Positions 36,103 to 45,732 of a stretch of 64,000 bases of DNA are shown here, one piece after another. The notes under the pieces were generated by a model. That model saw only the letters and a program-made list of their open reading frames with translations, did not search any database and was not told where the DNA came from. Position 1 is the first letter of the stretch; every line of letters begins with the position of its first letter. Position numbers and translations under genes: made by a program. Source of the DNA: Barnesiella sp. An55 (GTDB taxonomy: Bacteria > Bacteroidota > Bacteroidia > Bacteroidales > Barnesiellaceae); NCBI RefSeq assembly GCF_002161555.1, contig NZ_NFHZ01000003.1, positions 124,001 through 188,000 on the forward strand, written 5' to 3'.

Positions 36103-37968
36103 ATGGAAGAAAATATAACTGGAAATAGTGATTTTGAATATGGCTCCGATGCCATTAAAACCCTCGATTGGAAAGAGCACATCCGTCGGCGTCCCGGTAT
36201 GTATATCGGGAAGTTGGGCGACGGTTCGCATGCCGACGACGGTATCTATGTGTTGCTGAAAGAGGTCCTCGACAACGCCCTCGATGAACACATGATGGGT
36301 TTCGGCAAACAGATTGTCGTGGAGATTTCGAGCGAGGCGGTATCGGTGCGGGACTACGGGCGGGGTATTCCGCTCGACAAGGTGCGTGACGTTTCGTCCA
36401 AGATGAATACCGGCGGTAAGTACGACTCCAAGGCCTTCAAGAAGTCGGTGGGGTTGAACGGCGTGGGTATCAAGGCGGTGAATGCGTTGTCGTCGAGCTT
36501 CTTCATCGAGTCGTATCGCGACGGCATGAGCAACTCGGTGAGCTATGCCTGTGGCGAACTGGTGTCGGAGAGTGGGCTCACCCCCACCGACGAGCCCAAC
36601 GGTACCCTGGTACAGTTTGCCCCCGACGAGTCCATCTTCAGAGGGTATGCCTACCGCGAGGAACTGATCGAGCCGCTGCTCAAGAACTATGTGTTCCTGA
36701 ACACGGGACTTACCATCTTGTTGAACGGCCGCAAGTACCACTCTCGCAATGGTTTGGTCGATCTGCTCAACGAAAACATGACCACCGAGCCGCTCTATCC
36801 CATCATCCACCTGTCGGGTACCGATATCGAGGTGGTTATCACCCATGGTAACCAGTATGGCGAGGAGTATTATTCGTTTGTCAACGGGCAGCACACGACG
36901 CAAGGCGGTACTCATTTGACTGCTTTCAGAGAGGCAACCTCGCGTACCATCAAGGAGTTTTATGCCAAGAACTTCGAATATACCGATATTCGCAACGGTA
37001 TGGTAGCTGCCATCAGCATCAAGGTCGAGGAGCCGGTGTTTGAGTCGCAGACCAAGACGAAGCTGGGGTCGAAGGATATGGGCCCCGAAGGGCCTACGAT
37101 TGCCAAGTTTATCGGCGACTTCATGAAGAAGGAGTTGGACAACTACCTGCACAAGCATGGCGATGTGGCCGAGGTGATGCTGAAAAAGATATTGGCTTCG
37201 GAGAAAGAGCGCAAGGCTATTGCCGGGGTGACGAAACTGGCTCGGGAACGGGCCAAGAAGGCCAACCTGAATAACCGCAAACTGCGCGACTGCCGCATAC
37301 ACTATAACGACACGAAGGGCGACCGGCAGGAAGAGAGTTGCATCTTCATTACTGAGGGCGACTCGGCCAGCGGCTCCATTACCAAGATTCGCAACGTAGA
37401 GACACAGGCTGTCTTTTCGCTGCGGGGCAAGCCGTTGAATACCTACGGCCTCACTCAGAAGGTGGTCTATGAGAACGAAGAGTTCAACCTGTTGCAGGCC
37501 GCTCTCAACATCGAGGACGGAATCGAAGGATTGCGCTACAACAAAGTGATTATCGCTACCGATGCCGATGTCGATGGCATGCACATCCGTCTGCTGATGA
37601 TTACGTTCCTCCTGCAGTTCTTCCCCGACCTGATCAAGAAGGGCCACGTCTATATTCTGCAAACGCCGCTCTTCAGGGTGCGGAACAAGAAGGAGACTTA
37701 CTATTGCTACTCCGATGAGGAGCGCATCGCGGCCATCGAGAAGTGTGGTGCCAACCCCGAAGTGACGCGCTTCAAAGGTTTGGGTGAGATTTCGCCCGAC
37801 GAGTTCAGACAGTTTATCGGGCCCGACATGCGTCTCGACCGGGTGTCGTTGCGCAAGGAAGACCTGGTGAAAGATCTGCTCGAGTTCTACATGGGCAAGA
37901 ACACCATGGAAAGACAGAATTTTATCATACAAAATCTGGTTATAGAAGATGACACCAATCTCGTCTAA
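36103..37968 (+). CDS. parE: DNA topoisomerase IV subunit B (GyrB/ParE family)
   Basis: 621 residues from the ATG at 36103; the longer frame runs back through the end of rnr and is not used. It carries a GHKL ATPase ([34 protein letters not shown]) and a TOPRIM domain ([35 protein letters not shown]). It differs clearly from the gyrB product 5 kb upstream and matches the ParE-like subunit that decatenates daughter chromosomes with ParC, which is not encoded here. Its last 20 bases overlap the start of coaD. Confidence 0.92.
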   Translation: MEENITGNSDFEYGSDAIKTLDWKEHIRRRPGMYIGKLGDGSHADDGIYVLLKEVLDNALDEHMMGFGKQIVVEISSEAVSVRDYGRGIPLDKVRDVSSKMNTGGKYDSKAFKKSVGLNGVGIKAVNALSSSFFIESYRDGMSNSVSYACGELVSESGLTPTDEPNGTLVQFAPDESIFRGYAYREELIEPLLKNYVFLNTGLTILLNGRKYHSRNGLVDLLNENMTTEPLYPIIHLSGTDIEVVITHGNQYGEEYYSFVNGQHTTQGGTHLTAFREATSRTIKEFYAKNFEYTDIRNGMVAAISIKVEEPVFESQTKTKLGSKDMGPEGPTIAKFIGDFMKKELDNYLHKHGDVAEVMLKKILASEKERKAIAGVTKLARERAKKANLNNRKLRDCRIHYNDTKGDRQEESCIFITEGDSASGSITKIRNVETQAVFSLRGKPLNTYGLTQKVVYENEEFNLLQAALNIEDGIEGLRYNKVIIATDADVDGMHIRLLMITFLLQFFPDLIKKGHVYILQTPLFRVRNKKETYYCYSDEERIAAIEKCGANPEVTRFKGLGEISPDEFRQFIGPDMRLDRVSLRKEDLVKDLLEFYMGKNTMERQNFIIQNLVIEDDTNLV

Positions 37969-38422
37969 ACGAATCGCCGTTTTCCCCGGCACCTTCGACC
38001 CGTTTACCATCGGCCATATGTCGATTGTGAACCGAGGTCTCGAGTTGCTCGACGAAGTGGTAATCGCCATCGGTATCAACGACTCGAAACGTACCTATTT
38101 CACCGTAGAACAGCGACTCGATATGTTGCGCGATCTCTTTCGCGACAATCCCCGTGTGCGGGTTGTCTCCTACGACAGCCTCACCATCGACCTGGCCAAG
38201 CAGTGGAATGCGCGGTTTATTCTGCGGGGCATCCGGTCGGTCAACGACTTTGAGTACGAAAAGACCATTGCCGACGTGAACCGCAAGCTGTCGGGGGTAG
38301 AGACTATTATTTTATTTACCGAACCCGAGTTGACACACATCAGCTCGACCATCGTGCGGGAGCTTCTGCGGTTTGGTCACAGTGTGGATGAATTTGTCCC
38401 CAAGGGTTTGAAACTGGTATAA
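37949..38422 (+). CDS. coaD: Phosphopantetheine adenylyltransferase
   Basis: 157 residues, typical for CoaD. It makes dephospho-CoA from 4'-phosphopantetheine and ATP, the fourth step of CoA synthesis. The nucleotidyltransferase TxGH motif is in [10 protein letters not shown]; the substrate-binding [15 protein letters not shown] and the ATP-binding [11 protein letters not shown] are present. The ATG lies 20 bases inside the 3' end of the topoisomerase gene, so translation is coupled. The S41 protease gene follows after 16 bases. Confidence 0.96.
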   Translation: MTPISSKRIAVFPGTFDPFTIGHMSIVNRGLELLDEVVIAIGINDSKRTYFTVEQRLDMLRDLFRDNPRVRVVSYDSLTIDLAKQWNARFILRGIRSVNDFEYEKTIADVNRKLSGVETIILFTEPELTHISSTIVRELLRFGHSVDEFVPKGLKLV

Positions 38423-38438
38423 TTTTTTTGACAAAACG

Positions 38439-40031
38439 ATGAAACGGATATTTTTTACGATGCTCCTGCTGGCTGCGGCTGTGGGAGCTGTGCGGGCTCA
38501 GGGCCAAAGCGAAGGCATGCGAAAACTGAGCCTGGCCGACTTTGCCATTACCAATCTCTATGTCGATGAGGTCGATGAGAATAAACTGGTCGAGGATGCC
38601 ATACGGGGTATGCTCGAGAATCTCGACCCGCACTCGACCTATACGACTGCCGAGGAGACCAAGGAGATGAATGAACCGTTGCAAGGGAACTTCAGCGGCA
38701 TCGGCATCCAGTTCAACATGAACCGCGATACGTTGTATGTGATACAGACCATCGCTGGAGGTCCCTCCGAGAAGGTGGGCATCCTGGCTGGCGACCGCAT
38801 GATTACGGTAAACGATACGGTGATTGCCGGTGTGAAGATGAAAAATACCGATATCATGAAACGCTTGCGTGGCGAGGCCGGTACGGTGGTGCGGGTGAGT
38901 GTGCTGCGCAAGGGGGTGAAAGAGCCTATCGACTTTAGAATCGTGCGCGACAAGATACCCATTTACAGCATCGATGCCTCGTACATGGTCGATAAGGAGA
39001 CAGGCTATATACGGGTGAGCCGATTTGCCGCGACTACCGACAAGGAGTTTGCCGACGCGCTTAAATCCCTGAAGAAAAAGGGTATGAAAAACCTGATTGT
39101 CGATCTTCAGGGCAACGGGGGCGGATACTTGGTGAGCGCCATTGCCATGGCCGACGAATTTCTGGGCGATGGCCAGTCGATTGTCTATACCGAAGGGCGC
39201 CGTTCGCCTCGTGACGATGCCTATGCGACCAAGCAGGGCCTTTTTCAGAAAGGGAAACTCGTGTTGCTGGTCGATGAAAGTTCGGCCTCGGCCAGCGAGA
39301 TTCTCTCGGGAGCCGTGCAGGACTGGGACCGTGGTGTAATCGTAGGTCGCCGCACCTTTGGCAAAGGTTTGGTACAGCGCCCCATACCCTTCCCCGATGG
39401 ATCGATGATACGCCTGACCGTGGCCCGCTACTATACACCTGCCGGCCGCAGCATACAGAAACCCTATGACAAGGGGCACGAAGCCTATGAACGGGAATTG
39501 CTCGACCGTTTCAACCACGGCGAGCTCATCTATACCGACAGCATCCACTTCCCCGACTCGTTGCAGTATCAGACTTTGACAAGCAAGCGCATCGTATATG
39601 GCGGTGGAGGTATCATGCCCGATGTATTCGTGCCGCTCGACACCACAATCTATACCGATTTCCACCGCGACTTGCTGTCCAAAGGGGTGTTGAATCAGTA
39701 TCCTATCAACTACCTCGACGAACATCGCAAGGAGCTGACCTCGCAGTATAAGACCATCGAGCAGTTTGCCGCTGCCTTTACCGTGACCGACGAGATGCTT
39801 GCCGACCTGCTGAAGATGGGCGAAGCCGAAAAGGTGAAGTATGACGAAGAGCAATACCAGAAATCGCGAAACCTCATTGCTTTGCAGGTCAAGGCGCTTA
39901 TTGCCCGCGATATGTTTGACACGGCAGCCTACTTCAGGATCATGAATCCCGAGAACAAGTCGTTTACGAAAGCATTGTCGATTATTGCCAACGATGAGGA
40001 GTATAACCGGTTGCTGCAACCCCGGGAATAG
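38439..40031 (+). CDS. S41-family C-terminal processing peptidase (secreted)
   Basis: 530 residues with a signal peptide (MKRIFFTMLLLAAAVGAVRAQ). An N-terminal helical part (LVEDAIRGMLENLDPHSTY) is followed by a PDZ domain (VIQTIAGGPSEKVGILAGDRMITVN) and the S41 catalytic domain with the Ser in DESSASASEILSGA and the Lys in GRRTFGKGLVQ. CtpA-type proteases trim or degrade exported proteins from their C-termini. Last gene of the parE-coaD-S41 run, 16 bases after coaD, ending at a terminator. Confidence 0.93.
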   Translation: MKRIFFTMLLLAAAVGAVRAQGQSEGMRKLSLADFAITNLYVDEVDENKLVEDAIRGMLENLDPHSTYTTAEETKEMNEPLQGNFSGIGIQFNMNRDTLYVIQTIAGGPSEKVGILAGDRMITVNDTVIAGVKMKNTDIMKRLRGEAGTVVRVSVLRKGVKEPIDFRIVRDKIPIYSIDASYMVDKETGYIRVSRFAATTDKEFADALKSLKKKGMKNLIVDLQGNGGGYLVSAIAMADEFLGDGQSIVYTEGRRSPRDDAYATKQGLFQKGKLVLLVDESSASASEILSGAVQDWDRGVIVGRRTFGKGLVQRPIPFPDGSMIRLTVARYYTPAGRSIQKPYDKGHEAYERELLDRFNHGELIYTDSIHFPDSLQYQTLTSKRIVYGGGGIMPDVFVPLDTTIYTDFHRDLLSKGVLNQYPINYLDEHRKELTSQYKTIEQFAAAFTVTDEMLADLLKMGEAEKVKYDEEQYQKSRNLIALQVKALIARDMFDTAAYFRIMNPENKSFTKALSIIANDEEYNRLLQPRE

Positions 40032-40056
40032 AATCGGTTGGTAGTGACATATAACG

Positions 40057-40098
40057 AAGCCGGAGTATAGGGTCATCGACCCTTCTGCTCCGGCTTTT
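40057..40098 (+). terminator. Terminator after the S41 peptidase gene
   Basis: AAGCCGGAG (40057-40065) pairs with CTCCGGCTT (40088-40096), with an inner GGGT/ACCC pair, then TTTTG. Confidence 0.75.
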
Positions 40099-40160
40099 GT
40101 CGTCTCTTGTATGGCGGGGTTGATTTTTTTTTGTGGACAGTACAAATGAGGTATATATGA

Positions 40161-40193
40161 CGAGGGCTGCCCCAATTTATTGGGCAGCCCTCG
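40161..40193 (-). terminator. Terminator of the M3 peptidase gene
   Basis: A perfect 12-bp stem (CGAGGGCTGCCC, 40161-40172, with its complement at 40182-40193) around a 9-base loop, lying behind the minus-strand peptidase gene. Confidence 0.65.
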
Positions 40194-40228
40194 CTGTATG
40201 AATGAGGGGGGAGAGAGTCTCCCCGGGA

Positions 40229-42319
40229 TTATTTCAAACCACGGTTGCGAAGCAGCGCGTCGGGGTTGGGGTCGGCACCACGGAACTGACGGTAGAGTTT
40301 CATAGGATCTTCACTGCCGCCCTTCTCGAGGATATTCTCGCGGAAGGCCTTGGCCGTAGCCGGGTCGAAGATACCGTGTTCGATGAAGGCATCGAAAGCG
40401 TCGGCATCGAGCACTTCGGCCCAAGTGTAGCTGTAATATCCGGCGCAGTAGTCGTTGGTGAAGATGTGCGAGAAGTAGGTGCTGCGGTAGCGGTAGGTAA
40501 TCTCGTCGATGAGTCCGATCGATTGAGCTACCTGTTTTTCAAACTCGCGTACATCGTAATCTTTGGCTTCGGTAATCTCGTGCCAGCGCATGTCGAGAAT
40601 CGAAGCGGCAATCAGCTCGGTGGTGATGAAGCCCTGGTTGAATTTCGAAGCGGCTTGCATCTTTTCGATGAGAGAGTCGGGAATTACCTCGCCCGTTTGG
40701 TAATGCTTGGCATAGAGCTTGAGTACCTCGGGGTGAGTGGCCCAGTGTTCGTTGATTTGCGAGGGGAGCTCGACAAAATCGCGGGCTACGTTGGTACCGC
40801 TTACCGAGGGATAGTGGCAGCGGGTGAGCATGCCGTGCAGGGCATGACCGAACTCGTGGAAGAGAGTCTGTACCTCGTCGATGGTGAGCAGGGCGGGCGT
40901 GTCGCCGGTGGGCTTGGTAAAGTTGGCTACGTTATAGACGATGGGACGCACCTCGTTGCCATCCTGTACATAGGCCTCGCGGAAGTTGTACATCCAGGCA
41001 CCGGCCCGTTTGCTGGGGCGGGGGAAGTAGTCGGTGTAGAACACGGCCAGATGTTTGCCGTCGGCATCCTTTACTTCGAAGGCACGCACGTCGGGGTGAT
41101 ATACGGGCACATCTTTCAATTCGGTGATGGTGATGCCATAGAGTTTGTTGGCCACCATGAAGGCCCCCTCGCGCACGTTGTCGAGGCTGAAGTAGGGTTT
41201 CAGTTCATCTTCGTTGAGGTCATATTTGGCCTTGCGCACCTTCTCGGCATAGTACCACCAGTCCCACGGGGCAAGCTTGAAGTTGCCGCCTTCGGCGTCG
41301 ATAATCTTTTGCATGTCGGCTACCTCTTCTTTGGCCCGGGGGATGGCATATTCCCACACGCGGTTGAGCAGGTTGTTCACGTTCTCGTCGGTCTTGGCCA
41401 TGCGGTCGTCGAGGGCAAAGTCGGCATAAGATTTGAATCCCAGCAGATTGGCTTTCTTGAGGCGGAGGTTGACGATTTTCGACACGATGGCTTTGTTGTC
41501 GTGCTCGTTGTCGTTGTCGCCTTTGTTGATATAGGCTTTATAGACTTTCTCGCGCAGGGCACGGTTGTCGGCATACTGGAGGAAGGGTATGCGACTGGGG
41601 GCATCGAGTGTGAATACCCATTTGCCAGCCATATTGCGGGCGCTGGCTTCGTCGGCAGCGGCAGCAACCACGGCGTCGGGCAGACCGGCCAGGTCGGCCT
41701 TGTTGTCAATGACGAGTTGGAAGGCATTCGACTCGGCCAAAGCGTTATCGCCATATTGGATAGAGAGCATGGCCAGCTCTTTGTTGATTTCGCGCAGGGT
41801 GTCTTTGTCGGCTTCGGAGAGCAGCGCACCGGCCCGAACGAAATCTTTATAGTGATTCTCGAGTACCTTCATCTGCTCGGCATCGAGCCCTTCGTTGGCT
41901 CGGTTGTCATAGACGGTCTTGATGCGTTGGAACAGTTTGTCGTTGAGCGAGATGTTGTCGTAGTGCTCGGTGAGGCGAGGTGAAATCTCTTTGGCAATGG
42001 CCTGGAGTTGGTCGTTGGTGTTGGCCTCGGTGAGGCTGCTGAAGATGAGGTTCACCCGGGTGAGCAGCAAGCCGCTGAACTCAAGAGGCTCGATGGTGTT
42101 TTTGAAGGTAGGAGCCTCGGGGTTGTTGACAATGGCCTCGATTTCGGCATCGTGTTGTTTGATGGCCTCTTCGAAGGCAGGCATGTAGTGCTCGGGCTTG
42201 ATTTGCTCGAAAGGCGGTACGCCAAACGGTGTGTTAAACTCGCCCAGAAGCGGGTTCTCTTTTTGACTGCATGAAATCATCATAAGAGCGGTTAACGATG
42301 TGACTAAAAGTTTTTTCAT
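40229..42319 (-). CDS. dcp: M3-family peptidyl-dipeptidase (Dcp type), lipoprotein
   Basis: 696 residues from the ATG at 42319; upstream in-frame sequence belongs to the next gene. Unlike cytoplasmic E. coli Dcp it begins with a lipoprotein signal (MKKLLVTSLTALMMISC, lipidated C17). The zinc motif HEFGH has ligands H488 and H492 and catalytic E489, inside the M3 fold (LDDRMAKT, DYFPRPSKRAGAWM). It releases dipeptides from the C-termini of peptides, here in the periplasm or at the outer membrane. Start lies 19 bases after the preceding gene's stop. Confidence 0.92.
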   Translation of the reverse strand: MKKLLVTSLTALMMISCSQKENPLLGEFNTPFGVPPFEQIKPEHYMPAFEEAIKQHDAEIEAIVNNPEAPTFKNTIEPLEFSGLLLTRVNLIFSSLTEANTNDQLQAIAKEISPRLTEHYDNISLNDKLFQRIKTVYDNRANEGLDAEQMKVLENHYKDFVRAGALLSEADKDTLREINKELAMLSIQYGDNALAESNAFQLVIDNKADLAGLPDAVVAAAADEASARNMAGKWVFTLDAPSRIPFLQYADNRALREKVYKAYINKGDNDNEHDNKAIVSKIVNLRLKKANLLGFKSYADFALDDRMAKTDENVNNLLNRVWEYAIPRAKEEVADMQKIIDAEGGNFKLAPWDWWYYAEKVRKAKYDLNEDELKPYFSLDNVREGAFMVANKLYGITITELKDVPVYHPDVRAFEVKDADGKHLAVFYTDYFPRPSKRAGAWMYNFREAYVQDGNEVRPIVYNVANFTKPTGDTPALLTIDEVQTLFHEFGHALHGMLTRCHYPSVSGTNVARDFVELPSQINEHWATHPEVLKLYAKHYQTGEVIPDSLIEKMQAASKFNQGFITTELIAASILDMRWHEITEAKDYDVREFEKQVAQSIGLIDEITYRYRSTYFSHIFTNDYCAGYYSYTWAEVLDADAFDAFIEHGIFDPATAKAFRENILEKGGSEDPMKLYRQFRGADPNPDALLRNRGLK

Positions 42320-42338
42320 GTGTATAAATATTACTGTG

Positions 42339-43418
42339 TTAATGTTTCTCGGCTGGGGGCTCCCACACAAACCGGGTGAGGAGCGGGTAGTGGTCGGAAC
42401 TCTTGTAACGCAGCCGCTCGAGCCAGCGGGCCTCCAGGTCTCCCTTGTAGAGGATGTGGTCGATGCGGAACCAGAATCGGTTGGCGTGATAGGTGATGCC
42501 GGGACCCAACCCCAGTTCGTTGTAGGCGTTGCGGAAACCCATGCGGCGGAACCGGCGCACGGCATAGGAGAGGGGTGAGTCGTTGAAGTCGCCGCACACG
42601 ATCACGTTGCCGGCAATACTGTCTATTCTCTCGGCCGTGAGGTCGGCCTGTTGGTTTCGGGCCCGGGCTGCATTGATGAGTTTGGAGAGCAGATGCTTCT
42701 TTACCTCGTCGATATAGTCGGTATTGGGGTGTGCGGTTATTTCGTGATAGAGCTCTTTGTCGGTTTGTGTGAGACCTATCGACTCCATGTGCTGGTTGAC
42801 GATGGTAACCTCGCGGTTGTCTATCTGTACCTGGTAGGCCGCTACGGCACTCGATTCGGAATAGACGGTATCGAAGAGCAGGCGGGCCGGATACTTCGAG
42901 AGGAAATTCATGCCGTGGCTCGTGGGTATGCGATAGGGATACCGGGTGTGGATACTGTCTATTTGTTCGGGGGTAATCTTCAGTCCGGGGTTGGGGTCGT
43001 TCAACTCGGGGCTCTCTTGCAGGCACACCACGTCGGCATTCTGGGTCAGGATGAACGAGAGGGTGCGGTTTTGTGGTGTTTCGCTCCCTTGATAGTCGAG
43101 CATGAAATAGGTGTTGTAGGTCATGAGGGTGAAACCTGGTTCGCTGTTGTCGGGCTTGTGAGGCTTGTGTATGGGGCAGTAGCGGGCTATGCCTCCCCAA
43201 GCCAGGACGAGAGCTGCTGCCGGGACCCATATGAAGCGGGGTTTGTAGGCGAGCCATACAAAAAGAAAGGCGACGCATACAAAGAGGTTGAGGGGGAAGA
43301 GCAACTCGAGCAGTATGCCAATACGGGTGGGGCAGTAGGCCGAGTAGGCCCCCATGATGAGGAACAATCCCCACAACGCATTGAAAAACAGTAATATGAT
43401 TTTGACTACATGTTTCAT
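42339..43418 (-). CDS. Membrane-anchored endonuclease/exonuclease/phosphatase-fold protein
   Basis: 359 residues. Three N-terminal transmembrane helices (residues about 5-25, 33-58 and 64-80) hold an EEP domain on the outer face of the inner membrane. Catalytic features: LMTYNTYF, the Glu in CLQES, GDFND, RIDHILY and the final SDHYPL. This membrane-anchored type is common in Bacteroidetes, next to rhomboid genes as here, but its substrate is not known. It starts 7 bases after the rhomboid stop, so the two are co-transcribed. Not closely similar to the exported EEP protein at 16351. Confidence 0.85.
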   Translation of the reverse strand: MKHVVKIILLFFNALWGLFLIMGAYSAYCPTRIGILLELLFPLNLFVCVAFLFVWLAYKPRFIWVPAAALVLAWGGIARYCPIHKPHKPDNSEPGFTLMTYNTYFMLDYQGSETPQNRTLSFILTQNADVVCLQESPELNDPNPGLKITPEQIDSIHTRYPYRIPTSHGMNFLSKYPARLLFDTVYSESSAVAAYQVQIDNREVTIVNQHMESIGLTQTDKELYHEITAHPNTDYIDEVKKHLLSKLINAARARNQQADLTAERIDSIAGNVIVCGDFNDSPLSYAVRRFRRMGFRNAYNELGLGPGITYHANRFWFRIDHILYKGDLEARWLERLRYKSSDHYPLLTRFVWEPPAEKH

Positions 43419-43425
43419 GTTCCGG

Positions 43426-44331
43426 TCATTTTTTCCCGGCTTCGAAGAGCCGTTTTTTCTCTTCGGCAGTCAAGGAGGAGTATCCCGATTGTTTTATCTT
43501 GTCGAGAATTGCATCTATTTCGTCGCTCTCCCGTTTTTTGCGGGCGCGGTATTCCATATCGGTCTCGGGACGTGTCGAGGCTCGGTAGTTTGTACGTTTC
43601 GAGGGCCGTTTCACCCGTATGCGGGGACGGGGTTTGCAGGCGGTGACCAGTCGATCGATAAGCCGGTTGAGCGGAGCGGTGAGGTCTTTCCCCTTCTCCC
43701 AGCGCACGATGAACCAGTAGCCCAGCAGAGCACCGCCCAAGTGAGCAATGTGTCCGCCACCATTGGCCGAAGTGACACTGAGCAGATCGATGAGGATGGT
43801 GACGATGGCAATGTATTTCAACGAGATGGCTCCCAGGAAGAGCAGGTTTATTTTATAGTTGGGCATGCGGAATGCTGTGGCTACGACAATAGCGATTATC
43901 GAGGCCGAGGCGCCACACATGAGTCCGGCCTTCCCTTCGAAGTAGGGAAAGACGTTGTAGGAGAGCAGGTAGAGCAATCCGCCGGCAACGCCGCCCCACA
44001 GGTATAGGCCCATCATCTGTTTCTCGCCGAAGGCCAGGAGGAATATCTGGCCAAACCAGTAGAGCCACAACATGTTGAACAGGATGTGCCACACGTCGTA
44101 GTGCACAAACATGTAGGTGAGCAGGGTCCACGGGTGGGTGATAAACTCGTGTGGATTGGAGGGCATCTCGATGTAGGGGAGTATGACCGATAGGTCGATG
44201 TTGAACAGCATGAGCACCACGTCGGTGATGCGCAGCAGGAGGAACACCCCTACGTTGACGTAGATGAGTTTCAGCAATATTGAGCCTTGCCCAAACTGCC
44301 GTTTGAGGTTGTCAATTATAGAAGCCGCCAC
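43426..44331 (-). CDS. Rhomboid intramembrane serine protease with basic cytoplasmic tail
   Basis: 301 residues from a GTG at 44331; no ATG fits. Rhomboid fold with the catalytic serine in CGASASI and the histidine in HIAHLGG, and the WHILFNMLWLYWFG helix. It cleaves membrane proteins within their transmembrane helices. After residue 210 comes a basic tail (RPRIRVKRPSKR) and a helix (EIDAILDKIKQSGYSSLTAEEKKRLFEAGKK) that is a separate small domain seen in many Bacteroidetes rhomboids. The start overlaps the stop of a second rhomboid gene by 20 bases. Confidence 0.88.
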   Translation of the reverse strand: MAASIIDNLKRQFGQGSILLKLIYVNVGVFLLLRITDVVLMLFNIDLSVILPYIEMPSNPHEFITHPWTLLTYMFVHYDVWHILFNMLWLYWFGQIFLLAFGEKQMMGLYLWGGVAGGLLYLLSYNVFPYFEGKAGLMCGASASIIAIVVATAFRMPNYKINLLFLGAISLKYIAIVTILIDLLSVTSANGGGHIAHLGGALLGYWFIVRWEKGKDLTAPLNRLIDRLVTACKPRPRIRVKRPSKRTNYRASTRPETDMEYRARKKRESDEIDAILDKIKQSGYSSLTAEEKKRLFEAGKK

Positions 44332-45013
44332 CGCCTATTCCTTTCTTTTTCCAATACCAAATGAGGAAGAATCCGAACAGCATGCCTCCCAGGTGAGCGA
44401 AGTGGGCTACACCGTCCCTCGGATAGTTGCTGATGCCGAAGAAAAGCTCGAGGAGGCCATAGAAGATGACAAAATATTTAGCCTTGATAGGTATGGGGAT
44501 AAATATAATGAAGAGCGGTGCGTTGGGGAAGAGCATGCCAAAGGCGAGCAGGATACCGAAGGCGGCTCCTGAGGCTCCTACCGTGATGAACTGGTTGAGC
44601 CCTATCGAGACCTGTTCCCAGCCTATTTGGGGTACATAGGAGTTGATAACCGATTGTAGCTCGAAGTACCAGGCTACCTCCTGTATGAGTCCGGCTCCTA
44701 TACCAGTAGTGAGGTAGTAGAAGAGGAACCGTTTGCCTCCCCACACCATTTCGAGAGTGCGGCCGAACATGAATACCGAGAACATGTTGAAGAAGATGTG
44801 GTCGATACTGCGCGTGTCGTGGAGGAACATGTAGGTGACCAGCTGGATAACGTTGAAATCGCTGGCCTCGAAGTAGTGCAGTCCCAGCAGATAGTTCAGG
44901 TCGATGCCGGCGATTTTGGGTAGAGTCAATGCCGCCAGCCACACAATGAAATTGATGATAATGATATTGAGCGTAACGGGCGGTATCGATCCAAAAAAAG
45001 ATCTGTTTTGCAT
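44312..45013 (-). CDS. Rhomboid intramembrane serine protease (second, short form)
   Basis: 233 residues from the ATG at 45013. Six hydrophobic helices with the conserved HIFFNMFSVFMFG, the catalytic serine motif VGASGAAFG and the histidine motif HFAHLGG. It lacks the C-terminal tail of the protein encoded next to it. The C-terminus ends in KKKGIGGGGFYN. First of the rhomboid-rhomboid-EEP-M3 series on the minus strand, overlapping the next gene by 20 bases. Confidence 0.88.
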   Translation of the reverse strand: MQNRSFFGSIPPVTLNIIIINFIVWLAALTLPKIAGIDLNYLLGLHYFEASDFNVIQLVTYMFLHDTRSIDHIFFNMFSVFMFGRTLEMVWGGKRFLFYYLTTGIGAGLIQEVAWYFELQSVINSYVPQIGWEQVSIGLNQFITVGASGAAFGILLAFGMLFPNAPLFIIFIPIPIKAKYFVIFYGLLELFFGISNYPRDGVAHFAHLGGMLFGFFLIWYWKKKGIGGGGFYN

Positions 45014-45182
45014 AGATAAATTTCTTTTTCCTTGGTGAGGATAATTGCCTTGTATGCCAAGACATAGCATAAATTATCCCCCGATTTTGCAAGCAAAAGT
45101 AATGATTTTCTAAGGATTTAGTCAAATGTGGGGTAAGGATATTATAAAATAGCGACTTTTATTATATTTTTTTACTTTATTG

Positions 45183-45214
45183 TTTGCACTATATCATTTT
45201 AATCTTTACATTTG
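45183..45214 (+). promoter_or_regulatory. Promoter for the HU gene
   Basis: TTTG (45183-45186), 20 bases, TACATTTG (45207-45214); leader about 45 bases. Confidence 0.6.
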
Positions 45215-45265
45215 CCGTGCTGCTCTTCAAGGAGATTATTTACTTAACTTTAAATTATACACGTT

Positions 45266-45538
45266 ATGAACAAGACTGAACTTATCAATGCTATGGCCGA
45301 AAAAGCCGGTTTGAGCAAAGTTGACGCTAAGAAGGCATTGGACGCTTTTGTAGATGCAGTTTCGGAATCACTCGTAAAAGGGGACAAAGTGGCTCTTATT
45401 GGTTTTGGAACTTTTGGCGTTGCAGAGAAAGCTGCTCGCACCGGTATCAACCCCGCAACTAAGCAAAAAATCACTATCGCTGCCAAGAAAGTGGTTAAAT
45501 TCAAAGCTGGTGCTGAGTTGGCCGACAAAGTAAAATAA
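45266..45538 (+). CDS. hup: HU-family DNA-binding protein
   Basis: 90 residues, the classic HU length. The helical dimer part (MNKTELINAMAEKAGLSKVDAKKALDAFVDAV) is followed by the DNA-binding arms (GFGTFGVAEKAARTGINPATKQKITIAAKKVVKFKAG). The arm carries the INPAT motif with the proline that inserts between base pairs. It packages and bends DNA as a nucleoid protein. Single-gene unit with its own promoter and a strong terminator. Confidence 0.95.
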   Translation: MNKTELINAMAEKAGLSKVDAKKALDAFVDAVSESLVKGDKVALIGFGTFGVAEKAARTGINPATKQKITIAAKKVVKFKAGAELADKVK

Positions 45539-45560
45539 AGAAATTATTTTATGGTAGCAT

Positions 45561-45597
45561 AAAAAGAGAGACTCCCACGGGAGTCTCTCTTTTTTTG
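45561..45597. terminator. Terminator after the HU gene
   Basis: AAAAAGAGAGACTCCC (45561-45576) pairs exactly with 45579-45594 and runs into T residues. The A-run on the left lets it also serve the antiporter gene on the minus strand. Confidence 0.85.
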
Positions 45598-45732
45598 TAC
45601 TACAATGAGTCGCCGGGATTGGGACGATGTGGCATCGGCAGGGGTAGGAATACGGGGCCGGCAGTCTATCTTGGCACTCGGTGTTCTATCCACTGGATAT
45701 TCACAGGAGTGGAGCACTGTTATTCTCCGAAA

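Noticed and set aside
40202-41983. 593-codon plus-strand frame opposite the M3 peptidase gene
   Set aside because: The minus strand carries the HEFGH zinc motif and a lipoprotein signal; the plus-strand frame has neither start signal nor domain.
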